Counted from the stretch's first letter, positions 7,301-16,149 are shown. The stretch is DNA of 64,000 bases from Jeotgalicoccus nanhaiensis (GCA_004570955.1 SPPL01000006.1:47597-111596); one strand, 5' to 3'. A program made the numbers and translations. Notes: generated from the letters alone by a model not told the origin.

Positions 7301-8658
7301 TCAGTCACCCCGCCTTCAGTATCGATTGTTTTCGGATCAATCAGTGTATAGCCTTTGTCTCTAAGACCGTTAACTATATCCCGAAGCGCCTCGCTGGTCC
7401 ATGTACGGTCATGCATTAGCAAGTTTGCCCCATCGCCGAGCATCTCAGTATTTACCATAATATCCGCGAGCGCTCCCGCTTCCTGGTACTCAGGCTCCCA
7501 GTCAAAACCGTATGTCCAGTTCATAACTGTCATGTTTTCTTTTTCCGCTGTACTGATGGATGCTTCACTGTTGACCCCGAACGGAGCTCTGAAATATTTC
7601 GGCCGCTCCCCGACCGCTTCTTCAATCAGGTCGCTTGTATCGATTATTTCAAGTGCAGTATCTTCAGGAGTGATCTCCTGCATATTAAAATGGTTATAAG
7701 TATGATTGCCGATTTCAAAGCCCAGCTCATGAATTTCTTTCAGCTTTTCCTGTCCCTCTTCCGACTCGATAAACATGCCGTTAACAAAAAATATGGCAGG
7801 GGCATCGAGTTCTTTTAATGTATGAGCCATAGCTACTGCATTTTCATCCGGAGCATCGTCTATCGTAAGCAGTACCGCAGCCGGTTCAGCTTCCTCCGAA
7901 GACGGCACTATCGCAGACGTTTCCGGGTCTACCGTATACAGTTTTTGAGGTGTGCTCTCTTCTGTTTTTACGTCAGTTGTCCCAGTCTCTACCTGTGCTG
8001 ATTTTTCACTGCCTGCCGTCTTTTCACCAAGTGCGTTCTTCATCTCATTACTGCCGTTTTGAAATGCCTGCAGCTGCTCGTTAATCGACTGATAGTATGC
8101 TGCGACTTCCCCGTGAACTTCATTAACTTCCGTGATGCCTTCATTCAATGTATTATAATCAGCATTCTCGCTTGCAAGAGATTCAAAAAAGGCAGTTTCT
8201 GTACTGCTGACATTTTCATAGCCCTCCCGCACATTCTTAATACTTTCACCAAGCTTCTCTACTGTTTCCGCTAACTGCTGGACTTGTTCTTCTTTCAGTT
8301 CTTCGCTTTCGCTGACATCGGCAGAACCGATATTTTCTGACATACTCTTCAGTTCCTCTTCAATCTCCGTGAGACCTGCTGCCAGTTCACTGCGCTGGTT
8401 TAGGTTTTCATAGAGCGGTGACTGGTCATTTTTAAAGTCAGACAGCTCTTCATCAGTCACCGAAGTATTAAACAAAGCGGACATTTCCGCTTCACGGTCA
8501 ATAATGTTCTGAATGGTGTCGGTCAGTGCCGGCACAGTATTTTCTTCAATAGTTTCAATGTTTGATAAGACTTTATTTTCCGGACTACCGCAGGCACCAA
8601 GTATGACCGCAGCTGCAGTAAACAGCATAACTATTATGTATTTCCTCATCGATAACAC
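7297..8658 (-). CDS. Lipoprotein with YkyA-like coiled coil fused to polysaccharide deacetylase
   Basis: A protein of about 450 residues. The signal peptide ends in lipobox LGAC (after Met-Arg-Lys-Tyr). A Glu-rich helical region (about 30-210) resembles the YkyA putative cell-wall lipoprotein family. A NodB-type deacetylase domain (about 255-445) follows. Deacetylase motifs are TIDDAP for the usual TFDDGP, the metal-binding GNHTYNH, and RAPFG. Asp and both His are kept, so activity on a wall polymer is plausible. GTG at 8658 has GGAAAG close by; the ATG at 8649 is an alternative start. It is first in a two-gene operon. Confidence 0.85.
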   Translation of the reverse strand: MLSMRKYIIVMLFTAAAVILGACGSPENKVLSNIETIEENTVPALTDTIQNIIDREAEMSALFNTSVTDEELSDFKNDQSPLYENLNQRSELAAGLTEIEEELKSMSENIGSADVSESEELKEEQVQQLAETVEKLGESIKNVREGYENVSSTETAFFESLASENADYNTLNEGITEVNEVHGEVAAYYQSINEQLQAFQNGSNEMKNALGEKTAGSEKSAQVETGTTDVKTEESTPQKLYTVDPETSAIVPSSEEAEPAAVLLTIDDAPDENAVAMAHTLKELDAPAIFFVNGMFIESEEGQEKLKEIHELGFEIGNHTYNHFNMQEITPEDTALEIIDTSDLIEEAVGERPKYFRAPFGVNSEASISTAEKENMTVMNWTYGFDWEPEYQEAGALADIMVNTEMLGDGANLLMHDRTWTSEALRDIVNGLRDKGYTLIDPKTIDTEGGVTE

Positions 8659-8703
8659 CCGCTTTCCAAATTTACTTAATAAAATATTCCTCCAATATAA
8701 AAA

Positions 8704-8732
8704 AGGGCAGCTCCATATAATGAAGTTACCCT
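8704..8732 (-). terminator. Terminator of hydrolase-nitroreductase operon
   Basis: Minus-strand hairpin with AGGG/CCCT base and CTTCA/TGGAG upper stem, followed by TTTTTTAT. It closes the operon that starts at 10361. Confidence 0.7.
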
Positions 8733-8766
8733 CTTAAATATAAAAAATGCATATTTTACACTTATT

Positions 8767-8931
8767 TCACTTGGAATCCGGATCAATACTTACACTGCAG
8801 TACATCCCCGCAATGAATAATATCAACACTGCCAGGTACACGATAAAGTTATACTCCACAGGAATAAGAGTACCCACGCTGAACATCAGCAGAGTCGCTG
8901 TTAAAAATAAGAGAATGGCTGCTTTTTTCAT
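8767..8931 (-). CDS. Small membrane protein, 54 residues
   Basis: The ATG follows the nitroreductase TAA directly, and GAGGATGAG inside that gene provides the ribosome site. The product starts MKKAAILLFLTATLLMF, has a second hydrophobic stretch (FIVYLAVLILFIAGMYC) and ends in a short polar tail, giving two membrane helices. I recognise no family. Tight coupling to the nitroreductase suggests co-expression, not function. A terminator follows 35 bases later. Confidence 0.7.
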   Translation of the reverse strand: MKKAAILLFLTATLLMFSVGTLIPVEYNFIVYLAVLILFIAGMYCSVSIDPDSK

Positions 8932-9522
8932 TTACTTCTCATCCTCTGTAATCCATACGGTCTTCTCTTCAAAAGGAATTCGTTTAGGTTCCGGGTTTTT
9001 CTTCATATCCGATTCCCCGACGAAAATAACACCTAAAATTTCTTCCTCATCCGTCAGTTTAAAGTAATTTTTAACGGGAGCGGCATAATATGCCGGACCG
9101 CTCTTCCAGATTGCACCGAGGCCAAGACCGTGTGCTTCAAGAAGAATGTTCTGGACTGCAGCGGAAACCGCCGACACATCTTCAATGTAAATTGCTTTTT
9201 TACTGTCCTGTTTTGGACTCAGTGCAACGACAATTGCCGTGGGTGCAATAAGCGGCTTCCCGCTGATTTTTTTAATGCGTTTCTGTCCCGCTTCGCTTGC
9301 AGGATCATCCACCCGCGTTTTTGCCCATTCAGCAAGCACACGCGAGAGGGGAAGCCGTCCGTCTCCCTGCAGCACAAAAAACTTCCACGGCTCGGTATGA
9401 TGATGGTTAGGAGCCATAATCGCCGCCTGGAGCAGCTGTTCAACAACCTCTTTACTAACCGGTTCAATATCCTTAAATATTTTTATACTCCGCCTCGTTT
9501 GTATCGCATCTGTAATATTCAT
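8932..9522 (-). CDS. Nitroreductase-family flavoprotein
   Basis: A 196-residue protein of the FMN-dependent nitroreductase family, starting MNITDAIQTRRSIKIF with the family R-R-S motif. APNHHHTEPWKFF matches the FMN-contact segment, and GLGAIWKSGP the C-terminal one. Such enzymes reduce nitro compounds, quinones or enals with NAD(P)H; the physiological substrate is unknown. Its start overlaps the upstream hydrolase stop by one base (TAATG), and the 54-residue membrane protein follows without a gap. Confidence 0.88.
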   Translation of the reverse strand: MNITDAIQTRRSIKIFKDIEPVSKEVVEQLLQAAIMAPNHHHTEPWKFFVLQGDGRLPLSRVLAEWAKTRVDDPASEAGQKRIKKISGKPLIAPTAIVVALSPKQDSKKAIYIEDVSAVSAAVQNILLEAHGLGLGAIWKSGPAYYAAPVKNYFKLTDEEEILGVIFVGESDMKKNPEPKRIPFEEKTVWITEDEK

Positions 9523-10361
9523 TATTTTTCTTCCTCCGCACTTTTCAGACGTTCTTCGATCCAGCTGATGACAGTATTGAAAATTTCTGTCTTCATAGTA
9601 AATTCGTTAAATATTTCATGCTCGAGTTCAGGGTAAATGATTAATTGTTTATCTTCTGAAGATATTTCATCATGAAATTCCACTGAATCCTGAACAGCTA
9701 CAAGCCCATCGTTCTCTCCGTGAAGAATAAGCACTGGATCTTTAAAATCTCGAGCTTCAAGTTTTAAATACTCGATACCTTTTTCAAGCGTCCGGATCAG
9801 TCCGACAGATATCTCCTTTTTATTCAGCGCATCCTCAACGTAATGTTTAAGAACAATTTCTGTACTGCATAGTCCTTCGCCCAGTTCATTTTTAATATAA
9901 TCGTTGCTGTCGAGCCCGACAGGAATGCCCGCAAACAATTCGTGGTTATAGCGTGTCAGCGCGCCGGATGTAACATACCCGTCAATTTTTCGCGGATACT
10001 TGGTGCCGTATAGAGCAGCTGTATAGCCCCCCATGCTGTGGCCGATAACGAAAACCTGCTGCTGCGGCAGAAGCTTTCTTGTATAGAGTACTATAGCACC
10101 GAGATCATCTGTAATCTCATCAACTTTTGAATAAAAAGTATTTTCGCCGGAAGAATGACCGTGTCCGCGCTGATCATAGCGGATGACATTGAATCCTTTT
10201 TGCATCAGCACACTTGCGATATCATCATATCTTCCCAAATGTTCCGCAAGACCATGGACAATAATGATTGTCGCCTTCGCTGTTTCAGGCACTTCTGTCG
10301 TCTGTACTTTCGCATAAAGCAGCGTTCCGTCTTTCGACTCAATGTACTTTACAAATGACAT
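9522..10361 (-). CDS. Alpha/beta hydrolase, monoacylglycerol-lipase-like (serine aminopeptidase S33 fold)
   Basis: A 279-residue cytosolic hydrolase. Motifs: oxyanion segment VHGLAEHLGRY, YDQRGHGHS, nucleophile elbow GHSMGG, acid LHGENDGLV and the His in ELEHEIFNE. The complete Ser-Asp-His triad supports an active lysophospholipase or monoacylglycerol lipase type enzyme. The ATG at 10361 is preferred to one two codons upstream because GGAGAG is then 6 bases away. It heads a three-gene operon with the nitroreductase and the small membrane protein. Confidence 0.88.
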   Translation of the reverse strand: MSFVKYIESKDGTLLYAKVQTTEVPETAKATIIIVHGLAEHLGRYDDIASVLMQKGFNVIRYDQRGHGHSSGENTFYSKVDEITDDLGAIVLYTRKLLPQQQVFVIGHSMGGYTAALYGTKYPRKIDGYVTSGALTRYNHELFAGIPVGLDSNDYIKNELGEGLCSTEIVLKHYVEDALNKKEISVGLIRTLEKGIEYLKLEARDFKDPVLILHGENDGLVAVQDSVEFHDEISSEDKQLIIYPELEHEIFNEFTMKTEIFNTVISWIEERLKSAEEEK

Positions 10362-10473
10362 AATCATCTCTCCAATCTCTGTTACTTGAAATTATAACCT
10401 TTCCGCCGGGAAATTGCATATCTTAAAAGGTTAATATATTATTGATGGTAATACTAATTATAAAGGTGCTATT

Positions 10474-10740
10474 ATGTCCAGTCAGAAAAAATATATACTC
10501 TCATTTACATGCGGCTTTCTCTTATATCTAATTATGTTTGTCGCATTAATTTACTTTAATTTCATTTATTATACGACCGGTTTTTTTGCTTTCGTTATTT
10601 TTGCCTTCGTCGCATCAGTAGTGTTCAGAATGCTTGCACATAAATTTGCAAAAGAAGGTGACCGTCCGGATCTTTACTATATGATTTTTATCGGCAGCTT
10701 TGTTATTCCGACGCTGATACATATGGTTTTCTTTATATAA
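10474..10740 (+). CDS. Small three-helix membrane protein, unknown
   Basis: An 88-residue hydrophobic protein with three predicted membrane segments (about residues 8-28, 30-52 and 68-86) and a short basic loop with KFAKEGDRPDLYY. The ATG follows AAAGGTG. I do not recognise the family. It is transcribed alone, divergent from the hydrolase operon and convergent with phn, and ends at a strong terminator. Confidence 0.75.
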   Translation: MSSQKKYILSFTCGFLLYLIMFVALIYFNFIYYTTGFFAFVIFAFVASVVFRMLAHKFAKEGDRPDLYYMIFIGSFVIPTLIHMVFFI

Positions 10741-10755
10741 AATTTAACCAATTTA

Positions 10756-10796
10756 AAAATCGCACTTGTTCTCCCGGAGGAGTCAAGTGCGATTTT
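10756..10796. terminator. Bidirectional terminator at end of phn operon
   Basis: Stem AAAAATCGCACTTG / CAAGTGCGATTTTT with a 15-base loop, A-rich on one side and T-rich on the other. It ends both the small membrane gene and the phn operon. Confidence 0.9.
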
Positions 10797-10813
10797 TTAA
10801 GCTTAAAGAGTTT

Positions 10814-11635
10814 CTATGCATTTACTTTTAATTTATTCGCAAACAATTCTAAAATAATCGCTACGACCAGAATAATAAGTGTAATCGCCCCGACTTCCTG
10901 CATATCATAGTAGAAGGTGCTCGCCATGAATAATTCGTAACCGATACCGCCTGCTCCGGCGGCTGCACCCATAGCAACTGCTACTCCGAAATTAATTTCA
11001 AAGCGCAGGAATGTCCACGAAATTAAAAAGCTTTTCGTCTGCGGCACGATGACCTGGAACAGAATATGAAAATAACTTGCGCCGGAAGCACGCAGCGCTT
11101 CAATTTTACCTTCGTCTACTTCTTCAAAAGCTTCCGAGTATGCTTTAACCAGATATGCAATGGAGTGGAAAATCATACCGATTACCGCTGCCACAGAGCC
11201 TAAGCCCGCTGCAATCGCAAATATTAAGACCCAGAGCACAGTCGGCACCGCACGAACGACAGTAATAAATGCTTTAATCGTGTTGCTGACCCACGGTTTT
11301 GACAGATTAACAGCTGTCCCAAATGCTAAAAACAGTGAAATTACTGCTCCTAAAATAGTCGATAAAAACGCAAGTGATAAAGTGATTGTCACTTGCCACA
11401 GCGCATTTGACCAGGTTGTGTTATTTAAACTCGGAGATAAAAACATCTGCCCGAGATTATCGAGTGTCATCGGAATGGCCTGTGTTAAATCCAGGCCTGC
11501 GTAATCCATAATAAAGAATCCGATAACCGTGAATATTGCTGAACCGATTAATAATCCCTTTAAAACTCTTTGTCCTCTGCTGGGTTTAGAGACCTTAATG
11601 CAGCCATTTTTATTACGTTCAACAAGAGCAGTCAT
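10814..11635 (-). CDS. phnE: Phosphonate ABC transporter permease PhnE (second copy)
   Basis: A 273-residue inner-membrane permease of the PhnE type, partner of PhnC and PhnD in phosphonate import. It has about six helices and the binding-protein-dependent permease (EAA) loop EALRASGASYFHILFQVIVP, which contacts the ATPase. SD AGGGAG precedes the ATG. It overlaps the other permease by one base (TAATG); two PhnE proteins presumably form a heterodimeric channel. It is the last gene of the phn operon. Confidence 0.92.
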   Translation of the reverse strand: MTALVERNKNGCIKVSKPSRGQRVLKGLLIGSAIFTVIGFFIMDYAGLDLTQAIPMTLDNLGQMFLSPSLNNTTWSNALWQVTITLSLAFLSTILGAVISLFLAFGTAVNLSKPWVSNTIKAFITVVRAVPTVLWVLIFAIAAGLGSVAAVIGMIFHSIAYLVKAYSEAFEEVDEGKIEALRASGASYFHILFQVIVPQTKSFLISWTFLRFEINFGVAVAMGAAAGAGGIGYELFMASTFYYDMQEVGAITLIILVVAIILELFANKLKVNA

Positions 11636-12450
11636 TATAAAATCTCCCTTCTGATGATGTTTGATATTGCTTCAATCACAAGGACCGCGAGGACGATTGC
11701 CAATGTAATCAGTGATACCATTTCATAATTCAGCTGTTTATAATACAGATCGAATAAGTAGCCGATACCCGTTCCTGTTAAAAGTCCGACGAGCGTCGCA
11801 CTGCGTATATTCGTTTCAATCATAAATAAAATCCAGCTGAACATCTGCGGCATGCTACCCGGCAGTACCGCTTTAAATATCGTATGCCAGTATGTAGCTC
11901 CTGTTGCTTTCAATGCTTCCACGGAATCTTTGCTGTCTTCATCGATTGTTTCTACAAAAGCTCTGACTAAAAATCCGAATGAACCGAAAAATAAGGCCAG
12001 GAATCCGGTCATTGAGTTCGTTCCAAAACTGATGACTAAAATTAATGCCCAGGCAACGACCGGAATATTACGTGATATTGAAGCAATTATTTTTGCTGCC
12101 AGCATTAACGGTTTGTTAATATAAGTCAATTTTGAGCCCATGAGAGCAAATACAACAGCAAATATTGCAGCTGTCGTTGTGGAAACAATTGAAATTAAAA
12201 TTGTTTCCCATAAAAGACGCATTACACTGCCGAGATTTGCCAGTGTCGACGATGAAAACCATATGTTGCTGGCCATCCATGACGCTGCTGCAGGAATCGA
12301 CAGCACGCCTTCTATATGATTATATTCGGTAATGTAGCTCGCGAGCATAATCAGTCCGACAATGACGACGACTGTCAGCAATAAATAAAGATTCTTCTTC
12401 TGAATAATATTTATTTCATTAACGTTTAACGTATTTGTTTTGCTCATCAT
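11635..12450 (-). CDS. phnE: Phosphonate ABC transporter permease PhnE (first copy)
   Basis: A 271-residue permease paralogous to its downstream neighbour, with an N-terminal helix (residues about 17-38), further helices and the EAA loop EALKATGATYWHTIFKAVLP. It would pair with the second PhnE to make the phosphonate channel. It starts 7 bases after phnC. The SD is AGGTG before ATGATG, so the second ATG may also be used. Confidence 0.92.
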   Translation of the reverse strand: MMSKTNTLNVNEINIIQKKNLYLLLTVVVIVGLIMLASYITEYNHIEGVLSIPAAASWMASNIWFSSSTLANLGSVMRLLWETILISIVSTTTAAIFAVVFALMGSKLTYINKPLMLAAKIIASISRNIPVVAWALILVISFGTNSMTGFLALFFGSFGFLVRAFVETIDEDSKDSVEALKATGATYWHTIFKAVLPGSMPQMFSWILFMIETNIRSATLVGLLTGTGIGYLFDLYYKQLNYEMVSLITLAIVLAVLVIEAISNIIRREIL

Positions 12451-12457
12451 TAATCAC

Positions 12458-13375
12458 CTACTCCGTAATTAAGTCATCAAAATCCGTACCGTAAATCGAC
12501 TGGATGACTTCTTTATCAATTTCAGCCGGATGGCCGTTAAAGACTACCTGACCGCTGTTTAAGCCGATAATACGGTCCGAGTAATTTTTAGCAACATCCA
12601 CCTGATGCAGATTAACGATTACCGTAATGCCTTTTTCACTGCATATTTTTCTGAGATGATCCATAATTACTCTTGAAGAACTCGGATCCAGTGAAGCTAT
12701 CGGCTCGTCACAGAGAATAATTTTAGGTTTTTGCACCAGGGCACGTGCGATACCGACACGCTGCTTCTGACCGCCAGACAGTTCATCACAGCGCTTGTAA
12801 ATGTGGTCCTGAATACCCAGTTCCGTAATAATATCCAGGGCTTCCTCTTTCTCTGATTCTGTATACATTGAGAAAATGCCCTGCAGGCTGTTTTTATAAC
12901 CTAAGGTGCCGTGCATCACATTTTCAAAGACCGACAAACGGTCGACCAGATTATAATGCTGGAAGATCATCCCAATATTCGTTCTCATATGTCTCAATTC
13001 TTTTCCTTTAACACTGGTAATGTTTTTGCCATCGAACGTAATCTTACCCGACGTCGGCTCTATCATGCGGTTTATCGAACGAAGTAACGTAGACTTCCCG
13101 GCACCAGACGGACCGATAATCGACAATAATTCACCCTGCTTAATATTGAAATTAATTTCTTTAAGCACCGACTTGCCTTTTGAGTATTCCTTATTCAGAT
13201 TTTCAATCGACATGATTACAGGCATTTCTTTAAGCTCTTTTTTCGATGCGGTTTCGACTTCGTTACCTGTAACTTCTATATCTTCATCAAAAGAGATCAG
13301 TACTTCATCTGTTTCCTTCTTGTTAAAATCTGTTCTATTTTTTGTTACTTCTTTTGTTTTATGTTCCACCGCCAT
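12458..13375 (-). CDS. phnC: Phosphonate ABC transporter ATPase PhnC with N-terminal extension
   Basis: A 305-residue ATPase. The core from about residue 53 has Walker A GPSGAGKSTL, Q-loop IFQHYNLV, signature LSGGQKQR, Walker B ILCDEPIASLD and switch His NLHQ, as in PhnC. About 50 charged residues precede this core, making the protein longer than the usual 250-260. The extension appears real because AGGAGG sits 9 bases before the ATG at 13375 and no equally good site precedes Met51. A terminator-like hairpin separates it from phnD, which would lower ATPase relative to binding protein. Confidence 0.92.
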   Translation of the reverse strand: MAVEHKTKEVTKNRTDFNKKETDEVLISFDEDIEVTGNEVETASKKELKEMPVIMSIENLNKEYSKGKSVLKEINFNIKQGELLSIIGPSGAGKSTLLRSINRMIEPTSGKITFDGKNITSVKGKELRHMRTNIGMIFQHYNLVDRLSVFENVMHGTLGYKNSLQGIFSMYTESEKEEALDIITELGIQDHIYKRCDELSGGQKQRVGIARALVQKPKIILCDEPIASLDPSSSRVIMDHLRKICSEKGITVIVNLHQVDVAKNYSDRIIGLNSGQVVFNGHPAEIDKEVIQSIYGTDFDDLITE

Positions 13376-13397
13376 GGAAGATGCCTCCTAATTAAAA

Positions 13398-13415
13398 AGA
13401 GGGGAAATCCCCTCT
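13398..13415 (-). terminator. Intercistronic terminator/attenuator between phnD and phnC
   Basis: Minus-strand AGAGGGG-ATTT-CCCCTCT followed by TTTTTAAT. It is inside the operon just before the phnC ribosome site, so partial read-through would give more PhnD than PhnC and PhnE. Confidence 0.75.
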
Positions 13416-13462
13416 CAGATGAATAAATTTTATATCGTTGGATGCCGGTTTAAATTTTCAAT

Positions 13463-14530
13463 TTAGTTTCCTGAGTTGAGTTCTCTAATCGGGTTGAACC
13501 ATTCATCTTCAACAACTACAAAACGCTCGTCCGCTGACTTGGTAAATAATCCGCCTTCTTCTGCATCTTCAGGAACGAAAATCTTTTCGTTATTTGCAAC
13601 TTCATCAGAAGCAAGAACTTCCTGAATTTCATTGAATGTTTCTTCACCTAAAGTGCTTACGTTACCAATAAACGGTGCATTCAGTACCGGTGTTGCCGAG
13701 ATGATTCCAAATTGCTCTCCAGCAAGATTGGAGAATGGGTCTGCTGCACCTTCAGATACTTCGTAAATCGCACCTGCTGTATTTTCTTCGCCTTCTGCAA
13801 GTTCTACGTAGTTCTCAACACAAGTGTCACAGAAAGCTGCAACATCTGCTCTCTCGTTAATTAAGTTGACTGCAGAACCCTGATGAGTGTTACCGAACAT
13901 TACCTGCTCAAAGAAACGTCCGCTTTCAGCTAAATCTTCTTCTGTTAAGTCTGCATATTCTTCAGTTTCAGTAAATTCATTTAAAATCGTTGACGTTGGT
14001 ACTCTGAAACCTGATGTTGATGAAGTTGAGACAAATGAAAAGTTGCTTCCCGGGAATTCTTCAATTGAGTATTCGCCTTCGCCTGTTTCATACTTTTCCA
14101 TGTTATCGACTTTAGTAGCGAACCAGCTGTAGTATAAAGCATCTTCTTCAGTTCCTGACGGTCCTGACGGCACCGCCAATGGTTCGATATTGTCATTGCG
14201 TTCCTTAGCCTGTATGTATCCTTCTGCACCTGTAAATGCGAGGTCTGCATTATCATTAACAATGCTCTCGATGGCTATTGCATAGTCTGTAGTCAGTTCA
14301 TGTTCTACTTCTCTGCCTGTCGCTTCTTCTAAAATCGCTCCAATTTCTTCGCGTGCATCAGCAAGTTCATTGCCGGATTCGTTTGGATACCAGACGACAC
14401 TTAGAGGCTCATCACTGCCCGAAGCAGCATCTGCAGAACCGTCTTCTGTCTGTGTATCTCCTTCTCCGCCGCATGCTGCAAGCGCTAAGACAAAAGCTGA
14501 ACCAAGAAAAACATTCATTAACTTTTTCAT
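13463..14530 (-). CDS. phnD: Phosphonate-binding lipoprotein PhnD
   Basis: A 355-residue substrate-binding lipoprotein of the phosphonate transporter. Signal peptide with lipobox LAAC, an acidic Asp/Ser linker, then the PhnD-type binding domain (LSVVWYPNESGNELADARE and NADLAFTGAEGYIQA). Lipidated on the outer membrane face, it delivers phosphonate to PhnE. The ATG at 14530 is 7 bases after AAGGGAG; a TTG two codons earlier is within that spacing. It follows the PHP gene by 95 bases, so a separate promoter is possible though I could not define one. Confidence 0.9.
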   Translation of the reverse strand: MKKLMNVFLGSAFVLALAACGGEGDTQTEDGSADAASGSDEPLSVVWYPNESGNELADAREEIGAILEEATGREVEHELTTDYAIAIESIVNDNADLAFTGAEGYIQAKERNDNIEPLAVPSGPSGTEEDALYYSWFATKVDNMEKYETGEGEYSIEEFPGSNFSFVSTSSTSGFRVPTSTILNEFTETEEYADLTEEDLAESGRFFEQVMFGNTHQGSAVNLINERADVAAFCDTCVENYVELAEGEENTAGAIYEVSEGAADPFSNLAGEQFGIISATPVLNAPFIGNVSTLGEETFNEIQEVLASDEVANNEKIFVPEDAEEGGLFTKSADERFVVVEDEWFNPIRELNSGN

Positions 14531-14625
14531 TTTCAAACTCCCTTAAGTTTTATTTACATGATTAATTTAAAATGATTTTAGAAGGCAAGTAAATGCACTT
14601 TACGTCTATTTAACACATGTTTATA

Positions 14626-15444
14626 CTATCTAAATAATTGGGTTGTTTCCTTTAATAATCCGCTGTCTATACCAATCTCAGCAGTTGCTCCGAAATCTCC
14701 GTGATAATCTGATCCTCCTGTAATGAACAGGTCATATTTCTCACACACAGCATCGATTTTTTCATAATCAGCGGGACCGTGATCCGGATGATATTTTTCT
14801 ATTCCGTCGATTAGTTCATAGTTATCCTCAATCAGTTCATAACTGTGCAGCTGACCGGGATGAGCAATGACTGCGAGGCCCTTGTCCTGTTTAATTGCCT
14901 TCAGCGCTTCGATATAGTCGATATACTCGATATCTCCTGCAGCAGGACCGTTGTTCTTAAAGAGAGTCCGGTACTTGGTTGTATATTTCGGGCAAGTGTA
15001 ATGGTCATCACATATTGCGTGCATAATATGCTGCTTATATATGATGCCGGCCGGTCCGACGCTTTTTTTCACTTCATCCATATCTACATCAATACCGTAA
15101 TCTTCGATTTTTTTAATTTGTTCCAAAGAATGCTGATGACGCCTCGTTTGTAAAGGCTCCGTTAATTTTTTAATATTCGTTGCATCCAAATCATAGTTAT
15201 ATCCTAAAACGTGTACTTTTCTCCTGCGTTTAAAATCGTAAGCTGAGATTTCTATGCCCGGAATTAAGTCGATACCGAGACGTTTTGCATATGGTAACGC
15301 TTCATTGTATGTCAGATTTGTGTCGTGATCGACGAAGCTTAACATTTTAACATCTCTCTCTTTTGCCAGATCCAGTACTTTATTTACACTATCTTTACCA
15401 TCGGAAAAGCTGCTGTGCACATGCAGATCTATTTTGTCCGTCAT
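14626..15444 (-). CDS. phnPP: PHP-family cyclic phosphodiesterase of C-P lyase pathway (PhnPP type)
   Basis: A 272-residue PHP metal-dependent phosphoesterase. Metal-binding motifs are HVHSSFSDG, VDHDTN, PGIEISA, IAHPGQLHS and GSDYHGDFG. The gene overlaps phnL by 4 bases, and the locus lacks phnP and phnN. A PHP enzyme called PhnPP is known to hydrolyse 5-phosphoribosyl 1,2-cyclic phosphate at both esters, releasing ribose 5-phosphate and phosphate; that role fits here. It could otherwise be a general nucleoside or RNA phosphatase of the TrpH group, but the operon position favours PhnPP. Confidence 0.82.
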   Translation of the reverse strand: MTDKIDLHVHSSFSDGKDSVNKVLDLAKERDVKMLSFVDHDTNLTYNEALPYAKRLGIDLIPGIEISAYDFKRRRKVHVLGYNYDLDATNIKKLTEPLQTRRHQHSLEQIKKIEDYGIDVDMDEVKKSVGPAGIIYKQHIMHAICDDHYTCPKYTTKYRTLFKNNGPAAGDIEYIDYIEALKAIKQDKGLAVIAHPGQLHSYELIEDNYELIDGIEKYHPDHGPADYEKIDAVCEKYDLFITGGSDYHGDFGATAEIGIDSGLLKETTQLFR

Positions 15445-16139
15445 ACCGCACGCTCCTCGAGCATTTTCGTATTCATGTCATATACTTTTGTGCATAAGCC
15501 GTCCATAAATTCCAGATCGTGAAAAATGCCGATCAAAGTTGTACCATTATCGATCAGTTTTGAGATTGTTTCTCTGACTTTCAGTTTCGATTTCTCATCA
15601 AGCGATGCTGTAGGCTCATCGAGCAGCAGAAGACGCGGATTTTTAACGACTGCACATGCGATATTTAAACGCAGTTTCTCCCCGCCGCTGAAAGTGTTTG
15701 GATAGTTATGCCACAGTGCTTTTGGAATATCGAAGTGTCTGAGTGTTTCTTCAGCTTTTACCGCGGCGCTGTCTTTATCGACGCCCATTTCAAGCATTGA
15801 ATTAATAACAAGCTCAAGCGTTGTTGTACGCGGCATAACTTTTAAAAATTGAGATACATAGCCGATTTCTTTCGTGCGCAGTTTAATCAGTGCTCTGTCT
15901 GATATATTATGCAGATCGACGGAGCCGAAATTCTCGGAATCGTAATTCACAGTACCTGTCGTCGGTTTATAAGTGCCGTAAATACTTTTTAATATAGTCG
16001 ATTTACCGCTGCCGCTTTCGCCGACAATACCGAGAAACTCGCCTTTTTCTACATCGAACGATACCCCGCTGACTGCTTCTCTTGTCTGATTCAGATGGTG
16101 AATGGTGAATGATTTGCTGAAATCATTTATTTTAATCAT
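15441..16139 (-). CDS. phnL: C-P lyase ABC-like ATPase PhnL
   Basis: A 232-residue ABC-type ATPase without membrane partner. Walker A GESGSGKST, signature FSGGEKLR and Walker B LLLDEPTASLD match PhnL. In Escherichia coli PhnL works with PhnGHI in making ribose 1-methylphosphonate 5-triphosphate and binds the core complex with PhnK. The order here is K-M-L instead of the E. coli K-L-M. It overlaps phnPP by 4 bases and follows phnM by 10. Confidence 0.92.
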   Translation of the reverse strand: MIKINDFSKSFTIHHLNQTREAVSGVSFDVEKGEFLGIVGESGSGKSTILKSIYGTYKPTTGTVNYDSENFGSVDLHNISDRALIKLRTKEIGYVSQFLKVMPRTTTLELVINSMLEMGVDKDSAAVKAEETLRHFDIPKALWHNYPNTFSGGEKLRLNIACAVVKNPRLLLLDEPTASLDEKSKLKVRETISKLIDNGTTLIGIFHDLEFMDGLCTKVYDMNTKMLEERAV

Positions 16140-16149
16140 AGTTATCCTC

